NCBI GenBank assembly: GCA_003505715.1
Contig: DNXU01000379.1
Coordinates: forward strand, 1 to 10,932
DNA length: 10,932 nt
Direction of reading: 5' to 3'
Origin: Cyanobacteria bacterium UBA8803
GTDB lineage: Bacteria; Cyanobacteriota; Cyanobacteriia; Cyanobacteriales; Coleofasciculaceae
Shown here: positions 8,001-10,932 of the stretch, one piece after another
Numbering within the stretch: the first letter of the stretch is position 1
Layout of the letters: every line of letters begins with the position of its first letter
Made by a program: the position numbers and the translations under genes
Notes under the pieces: generated by a model
What the model was told of the DNA's origin: nothing
Seen by the model: only the letters and a program-made list of their open reading frames with translations
The model's database searches: none

Positions 8001-8553
8001 GGCTAAATATTGCACTGTTGATTCCCTCTTTATGGGTTTGGAATTCTGCTAGACGGTTGCCTGAAGTATCCCATAAGTAGATGGTGTCAACCCATGTAGT
8101 GATGATTTGCTTGCCATTAGGGCTAAATTCTACGGTGTTAGCTCTCTCTCCTTCCGTCTGATTCCCCCGCAATTCTGCTATGAGGTTGCCCGAAGTATCC
8201 CATAAGTTGACGCTACGATCGTGCGCCGTGAGGATTTGCTTGCCATCGGGGCTAAATTCTGCACTGGTGACAGTACCATGCCCCTGGAATACTGCTATGA
8301 GATTACCGGAAGTGTCCCACAAGTGGGCAGTTCCATCCCGACTAGCCGTGAGGATTCGGTTCCCATCAGGGCTAAATTCTGCACTGGTGATGTCCCTCTC
8401 ATGCCCTTGGAATTTTGCTGGTTGAGTATTATCCTTAGACACATCTTGCTTCAAGTTTGGTAGAGCAACTACCTGCTCAATGTGGGTGGTAAGTAAGCGA
8501 ATAGAAATAATCAAAGTTATAGATACAACTGTATAAGCATTCCAGCTACTCAT
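5008..8553 (-). CDS. WD40-TPR-CHAT caspase-like protease (gene B)
   Basis: Multidomain protein of 1181 residues combining sensor repeats with a protease. Order: N-terminal hydrophobic segment (about 8-31, signal peptide or membrane anchor, possible cleavage after VVA before LPN); eight WD40 units (about 47-370), enough for one 8-bladed propeller; TPR-like helical repeats of about 40 residues (about 385-655, NQALPLS-type helices); the conserved inter-domain block with [17 protein letters not shown]; a Gln/Glu/Leu-rich coiled coil (about 728-780); and a C-terminal CHAT domain (about 840-1181). The caspase-type dyad is present: His1041 in FATHG (codon 5431-5433) and Cys1090 in LSACQTG (codon 5284-5286). 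CHAT is a clan CD cysteine peptidase family that includes HetF and the TPR-CHAT Csx29 of type III-E CRISPR; the substrate here is unknown. Its ATG follows the stop of gene A by 2 bases with only a weak AAGTAAG-like purine stretch, so translation is probably coupled to A. Confidence 0.92.
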   Translation of the reverse strand: MSSWNAYTVVSITLIISIRLLTTHIEQVVALPNLKQDVSKDNTQPAKFQGHERDITSAEFSPDGNRILTASRDGTAHLWDTSGNLIAVFQGHGTVTSAEFSPDGKQILTAHDRSVNLWDTSGNLIAELRGNQTEGERANTVEFSPNGKQIITTWVDTIYLWDTSGNRLAEFQTHKEGINSAIFSPDSNQILTASDDKTARLWDTSGNLLSVFQGHEGSVISAEFSPNGNQILTTSEDKTARLWDSSGKLLTVFQGYDNGVTSAEFSPDGNQILTASLYGTTARLWDTSGKILIEIRGHQFGVTSAKFSPDGRRILTLGDSTPLLWDISGNLLAEFQGHDDSINIGIFSPDGNQILTSSWGGSIRLWEVSAAIYAYVPKQTLQEGVQLNQQQTIESRQLALQKLEEALNLYRTDNNSAKAAHTLLLMGNIHTNLGQFQTALDSYNQALPLSRQAGAKAEEAAILNSLGQLYNDLADPKTALEYHNQALPLLYELNDRGGAATTLKNIGDIEAATGQWKNAIDSYNKALIISRSAGDLATEATALSGIGSIYIASKDWSTALNAYNQSLQIYRYLKDQIKETTILNQIGKIYADSGQISQAQAYYNQALPLSKKLGYKTEEARILYNQAILNRQQNNLAAAQAEIETAIKIIESLRTQIGSQELRQSYFAQNQDYYQFYIDLLMELHKEKPNLGYDGQALEISERARARSLLEILTEAYADIRQGVDPQLLEQEQTLQQQLNDLDHRKYELTSGQYSETELTEIKQKIDNVITQLDQLQAQIRLTSPRYANLKYPQPLTLTEIQQQVLDDDTILLEYALGEDRSYLWAVTKNSINSYVLPKRSQIEATAQTLRQSLTSSAAHLETGIPLSQILLTPIASQIGNKRLLIVGDGVLQYIPFAALPLPSSPTTPLLVQNEIVTLPSASTIAIQRQQLQNRTPAAKTLAVLADPVFNLNDSRFESNSRQETPKTPDNEALNRAARNLGIGENATLFSRLKFTRTEAEKILALVPEIQELEALDFNASRTQATDPNLAQYQIVHFATHGLLDSVNPELSGIVLSLFNEKRETQDGFLRLHDIFNLNLPAELVVLSACQTGLGENVKGEGIIGLTRGFMYAGAKRVVVSLWSVNDIATSELMSKFYQNMLQSGQNPVTALREAQLEMWNSGQWQSPYYWAAFTVQGDWR
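5039..5100 (-). repeat. 62-bp perfect repeat shared by 3' ends of genes B and C, copy 2
   Basis: Identical partner of 3227-3288, in direct orientation and about 1.8 kb away. Recombination between the two copies would delete gene C in frame with the end of gene B, so the locus has a built-in route for copy-number change (inference). Confidence 0.9.
7447..8416 (-). repeat. WD40 repeat array of gene B (8 units)
   Basis: Eight WD40 units of about 39-43 residues, each with FSP(D/N)(G/S) and LW(D/E). Unit 3 is longer in its first strand-loop (RGNQTEGERANTV) and unit 2 is two residues short. The sequence is close to the array of gene A at protein and DNA level, so the two arrays share recent ancestry. 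Eight units fit a single closed propeller in front of the TPR region. Confidence 0.9.
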
Positions 8554-8555
8554 AG

Positions 8556-10736
8556 CTATTTAGGCTTACTTAAATTAATTGCTGCTAACACATCCCAGAG
8601 TCGGACAGTTTTATCATCACTGGCAGTGAGAATTCGGTTGCCATCAGGGCTAAATGCTGCACTTGCGATCTGAGCCTCATGTCCCCGATATTCTACCAAG
8701 AGGTTACCTGAAATATTCCACAGACGAATTGTTCCAGTACTATCGGCGGTGAGTATATAGCGACTATCGGGGCTAAATTTTGTAATGGTCGATCCACTTC
8801 CAATACCAGACCCATTTTGTAATTTTGCTACAAGGTTGCCCGAAGTATTCCACAAGTAGACAGTTGAACCCAAAAAACTGATGGTGAGAATGTGGCGACC
8901 ATCGGGGCTAAATTCTGCTCTGGCGGTGTGATCGTCATCCCCCTGGAATACTGCTAAGAGATTGCCCGAAGTATCCCACAAGCGGACATTTCTAGCTAGC
9001 TCATCAGTAGTGAGGATTTGGGTTCCATCAGGACTGAATATTGCGCTATTGACTCCAAAACGATCATCCCCTGGGAATTCTCTTATGAGCTTGCCCGAAG
9101 TATCCCAAAGATGGGCGTTTCCAGGCGCACTGGCGGTAAGGATTTGGTTGCCATTGGGGCTAAATACTGCTCTTGTGACAGTATATCCATACTCACCTTT
9201 GAATTCTGCAATCAGCTTGCCCGAAGTATCCCACAATCGGGCGGTTCCATCCTCACTGGCGGTTAGGATTTGCTTGCCATCAGGGCTAAATTCTAAACTG
9301 GTGATATTACCCTCATGTCCTTGGAATTCTGCAATGAGTTTGCCTGAAGTATTCCACAGGCGGCCAATTGTATCCTGATCTGCGGTGAGGATGTAGCGAC
9401 CATCTGGGCTAAATACTGCGTTATCATTTGGGAGAAAGAGTAATATCCCATTTCTGGTATCACCCTCGCGCCCTCGCAATTCTGTGATGAGCTTACCAGA
9501 TGTGTCCCACAGACGAGTGAGCTTAGCATCCAGCGCCAGGTATTCCAAGCTGGTTGTGAGGATATAACGACCGTCGGGACTAAATACCGCATTTCTGACA
9601 GCATCCTGATGATTAAGTGACAATAGTTGAGCGTTTTTCTCGGCTACCCTGTCTCCAAAGCTTTGCAGAACAGATACTTGCTGGTTTTGGGCAGCAATCA
9701 GATTTGATATATCCCATAACCGAGCCGTCTTATCCATATTGACAGTCAAGATGTACTGACCGTTGGGACTAAATTTTGCACTGTCCCCAGACCCATACCC
9801 TTGGAATTCTGCTATGACTTTGCCTGAAATATCCCAAAGGCGGATAGTATTCGAGCTGGCTGTGAGGATTTGAGTCCCATCGGGGCTAAATACGGCACTG
9901 GTGACAAAATCCTGATGCCCCCGCAAGACAGCTAGGAGATTACCTTGGCGATCCCATAACCGAGCGGTTTTATCCCAGCTTGCCGTGAGGATTTTGTTCC
10001 CATCGGGACTAAATACTGCACGGATGACAAAACTCTCGTGACCCCGAAATTCTGCCAGGAGCTTGCCGGAAGTATCCCATAGGTGAGCGGTGTTATTACC
10101 ATCTGCTGTGAGGATTTGATTGCCATCGGGACTAAATACTGCACTGTTGCTCCCATACTCATGCGTCCGGAATCCTGTCAGGAGTTTTCCCGAAGTATCC
10201 CATATACGGACAGTACCATCATCACTTGCCGTGAGGATTTTGCTCCCATCTGGGCTAAATACTGCACTATTGACTCTCTTATCATGTCCCCGGAATTCTG
10301 CTATGAGTTTGCCTGTAGTATCCCACAGGCGGACAGTTTTATCCCCACTAGCAGTGAGGATTCGGTTCCCATCGGGGCTAAATTCTGCACTGTTGACGCT
10401 ATCTTCATCCGCCCGAAATACTGTTAGAAGGTTGCCCGAAGTATCCCACAAGCGGACAGTTTTATCCCCACTAGCAGTGAGGATTCGGTTCCCATCGGGG
10501 CTAAATTCTGCACTGTTGACATGACCCTCATGCCCGACGAACACTGCAAGTTGACCACCAAATGCCTGTGCGGGTTGCTGAGTTTCTGATGGATTGGGGG
10601 TTGTGGTTGTCAGTGACTGAGACAATGTGAGACTTGGGGGTTGAGCGTTAATTGGGGTGCTTGTGATGGTAGCAAAGACCATGCTCATCAGAAGAGGCAA
10701 ACAACGATGGATTTTTCGATAATTACCTCGAAACAT
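8556..10736 (-). CDS. Exported WD40-only repeat protein, 15 repeats (gene A)
   Basis: Predicted extracytoplasmic beta-propeller protein of 726 residues, with no enzymatic domain visible. Residues 1-32 form a clear Sec-type signal peptide: basic N-region (RGNYRKIHR), hydrophobic core (LPLLMSMVFATI), likely cleavage after INA before QPP. A Thr/Pro/Gln-rich linker (about 33-62) follows, then 15 WD40 units from about 64 to 715, each near 41 residues with core FSPDGN-ILTAS-DKT-RLWDTSG. A roughly 35-residue insert rich in Gln and charged residues (about 341-377) separates units 1-7 from 8-15, which fits one 7-bladed and one 8-bladed propeller. The family role is protein-protein or ligand scaffolding; the partner here is unknown. 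First gene of the cluster; its TAG stop lies 2 bases before the next ATG. The ATG is chosen because the signal peptide begins there, but no good Shine-Dalgarno precedes it. Its last residues (DVLAAI) resemble the end of the WD40 array of gene B (EVSAAI), so A may be a propeller-only derivative of that architecture. Confidence 0.9.
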   Translation of the reverse strand: MFRGNYRKIHRCLPLLMSMVFATITSTPINAQPPSLTLSQSLTTTTPNPSETQQPAQAFGGQLAVFVGHEGHVNSAEFSPDGNRILTASGDKTVRLWDTSGNLLTVFRADEDSVNSAEFSPDGNRILTASGDKTVRLWDTTGKLIAEFRGHDKRVNSAVFSPDGSKILTASDDGTVRIWDTSGKLLTGFRTHEYGSNSAVFSPDGNQILTADGNNTAHLWDTSGKLLAEFRGHESFVIRAVFSPDGNKILTASWDKTARLWDRQGNLLAVLRGHQDFVTSAVFSPDGTQILTASSNTIRLWDISGKVIAEFQGYGSGDSAKFSPNGQYILTVNMDKTARLWDISNLIAAQNQQVSVLQSFGDRVAEKNAQLLSLNHQDAVRNAVFSPDGRYILTTSLEYLALDAKLTRLWDTSGKLITELRGREGDTRNGILLFLPNDNAVFSPDGRYILTADQDTIGRLWNTSGKLIAEFQGHEGNITSLEFSPDGKQILTASEDGTARLWDTSGKLIAEFKGEYGYTVTRAVFSPNGNQILTASAPGNAHLWDTSGKLIREFPGDDRFGVNSAIFSPDGTQILTTDELARNVRLWDTSGNLLAVFQGDDDHTARAEFSPDGRHILTISFLGSTVYLWNTSGNLVAKLQNGSGIGSGSTITKFSPDSRYILTADSTGTIRLWNISGNLLVEYRGHEAQIASAAFSPDGNRILTASDDKTVRLWDVLAAINLSKPK
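10329..10397 (-). repeat. 69-bp perfect direct repeat, copy 1 (WD40 unit 2 of gene A)
   Basis: Base-for-base identical to 10452-10520, offset 123 bases (one WD40 unit). It encodes VNSAEFSPDGNRILTASGDK and the following TVR. Synonymous positions are also identical, so the copy is recent or maintained by gene conversion. Confidence 0.92.
10452..10520 (-). repeat. 69-bp perfect direct repeat, copy 2 (WD40 unit 1 of gene A)
   Basis: Identical partner of 10329-10397. Identity breaks on both sides (A versus G at the left edge, A versus G at the right), leaving the GH-loop segments of the two units different (VGHEGH versus RADEDS). Confidence 0.92.
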
Positions 10737-10793
10737 AACAGTTTTTTGGCCAGATTGGGATAGCGAAATGATAGCTAGGGGCTAGGGAAAGTA

Positions 10794-10799
10794 AGTATA
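10794..10799 (-). promoter_or_regulatory. Candidate -10 element for the operon
   Basis: On the minus strand TATACT (one mismatch to TATAAT) lies about 58 bases before the ATG of gene A, next to overlapping TATGAT hexamers at 10800-10805 and 10826-10831. No convincing TTGACA-like -35 is found at 16-18 bases, so this is only a candidate; it would leave an untranslated leader of roughly 50 bases. Confidence 0.3.
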
Positions 10800-10825
10800 A
10801 TCATATTGAGACACCCTACAGTTAA

Positions 10826-10840
10826 ATCATATTTTATGAT
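10826..10840. promoter_or_regulatory. 15-bp inverted repeat upstream of the operon (possible operator)
   Basis: ATCATA-TTT-TATGAT is a perfect 6-bp-arm palindrome about 90 bases upstream of the ATG of gene A. The sequence AATCATATT occurs here (10825-10833) and again at 10799-10807, 26 bases away, so two similar half-sites flank the likely promoter. This is compatible with a dimeric regulator; AT-rich chance occurrence cannot be excluded. Confidence 0.35.
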
Positions 10841-10914
10841 GACCACCTTTATGGGAAATGCTAAATAATCTTCCCACAGTCACCTGTATCAAATCAACTC
10901 AATTACTGCCCTAA

Positions 10915-10932
10915 ATCCCCCAATTCTGGGGG
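10915..10932. repeat. 18-bp palindromic repeat, right edge
   Basis: Same 18 bases as 1-18, in the same orientation, about 180 bases upstream of the first gene of the cluster. The cluster is therefore bracketed by two copies. No transposase or further terminal repeat sequence is visible within the window. Confidence 0.75.

Larger units (their letters stand above)
8590..10546 (-). repeat. WD40 repeat array of gene A (15 units, about 123-bp period)
   Basis: Fifteen WD40 units, mostly 41 residues (123 bases), are recognisable by the recurring plus-strand blocks CCATCGGGGCTAAAT and GAAGTATCCCACA. Framework residues (FSPDGN, ILTAS, LWDTSG) are nearly constant. Changes concentrate in the segment after F-GH and in the AS-DKT turn. 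Spacing is broken by longer units near 9430-9460 (FLPND insert), 9520-9550 and the linker at 9605-9712. Confidence 0.92.

Noticed and set aside
321..8553. Type III-E CRISPR (Craspase) association because of TPR-CHAT
   Set aside because: There is no gRAMP-type effector, Cas1/Cas2 or array in the window, and these proteins carry export signals, unlike Csx29.
8551..8560. Genes A and B as one gene split by a stop codon or frameshift
   Set aside because: B is in a different frame, begins with its own hydrophobic N-terminal segment, and its first WD40 unit starts a complete 8-unit array.
8962..9378. Long plus-strand open frames opposite the WD40 arrays (also near 7781-8080, 8180-8463, 10083-10524)
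   Set aside because: They are antisense to WD40 units and inherit their periodicity (recurring SLPEVSHKR/IRLPSGLN-like pieces). No Shine-Dalgarno or independent family is visible.
10796..10801. Perfect plus-strand TATAAT as a promoter firing rightward
   Set aside because: There is no convincing -35, and the downstream sequence leaves the window without a start codon or gene; AT-rich chance is adequate.
1..10932. Insertion-sequence or transposon ends formed by the edge repeats
   Set aside because: No transposase, target-site duplication or longer inverted repeat can be seen. The 18-mer is itself palindromic and likely a dispersed repeat.

Overview
The window looks like chromosomal DNA of a (probably filamentous) cyanobacterium. 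The basis is several HIP1-type GCGATCGC octamers, C-run/G-run palindromic repeats of the kind scattered through cyanobacterial intergenic DNA, and a gene content of large WD40, TPR and CHAT-protease proteins typical of morphologically complex cyanobacteria. The genus cannot be read from the sequence.

Almost all of it is one minus-strand cluster of four genes. In transcription order (right to left) they are: A (10736-8556), an exported protein made only of WD40 repeats (15 copies, probably two propellers of 7 and 8 blades); B (8553-5008), one chain carrying an N-terminal hydrophobic export or anchor segment, 8 WD40 repeats, a TPR array, a coiled coil and a CHAT caspase-like protease; C (4980-3196), a short exported CHAT protein with almost no TPR array, whose catalytic Cys is replaced by Ser; D (3149-321), an exported TPR-CHAT protein with a tandem 120-bp/40-residue TPR array and an intact His/Cys pair. 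Gaps between genes are 2, 27 and 46 bases, so the four are very likely one operon.

The set reads like one parent architecture (WD40-TPR-CHAT, gene B) taken apart into pieces: WD40 alone, CHAT alone, and TPR-CHAT. All four proteins begin with a signal peptide or N-terminal hydrophobic segment, so the proposed site of action is outside the cytoplasm (periplasm, membrane face or envelope). My inference is a sensor/protease network: WD40 and TPR surfaces recognise something, two CHAT domains cleave, and the inactive CHAT of gene C acts as decoy, regulator or scaffold. No target protein, NTPase, nuclease or CRISPR component is present in the window.

DNA-level traces of recent duplication or gene conversion are strong: a 62-bp perfect repeat between the 3' ends of C and B, a 69-bp perfect repeat between WD40 units 1 and 2 of A, and seven consecutive 120-bp units in D.

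The left 320 bases hold no complete gene. They carry two C/G palindromes, one HIP1 site, a plus-strand open stretch that may be the tail of a decayed or off-window gene (stop at 214-216), and an 8-bp-stem hairpin lying between the convergent ends. The right 196 bases are the presumed promoter region of the operon, with a 15-bp inverted repeat, a candidate -10, and at the very edge an 18-bp palindrome identical to the one at bases 1-18.
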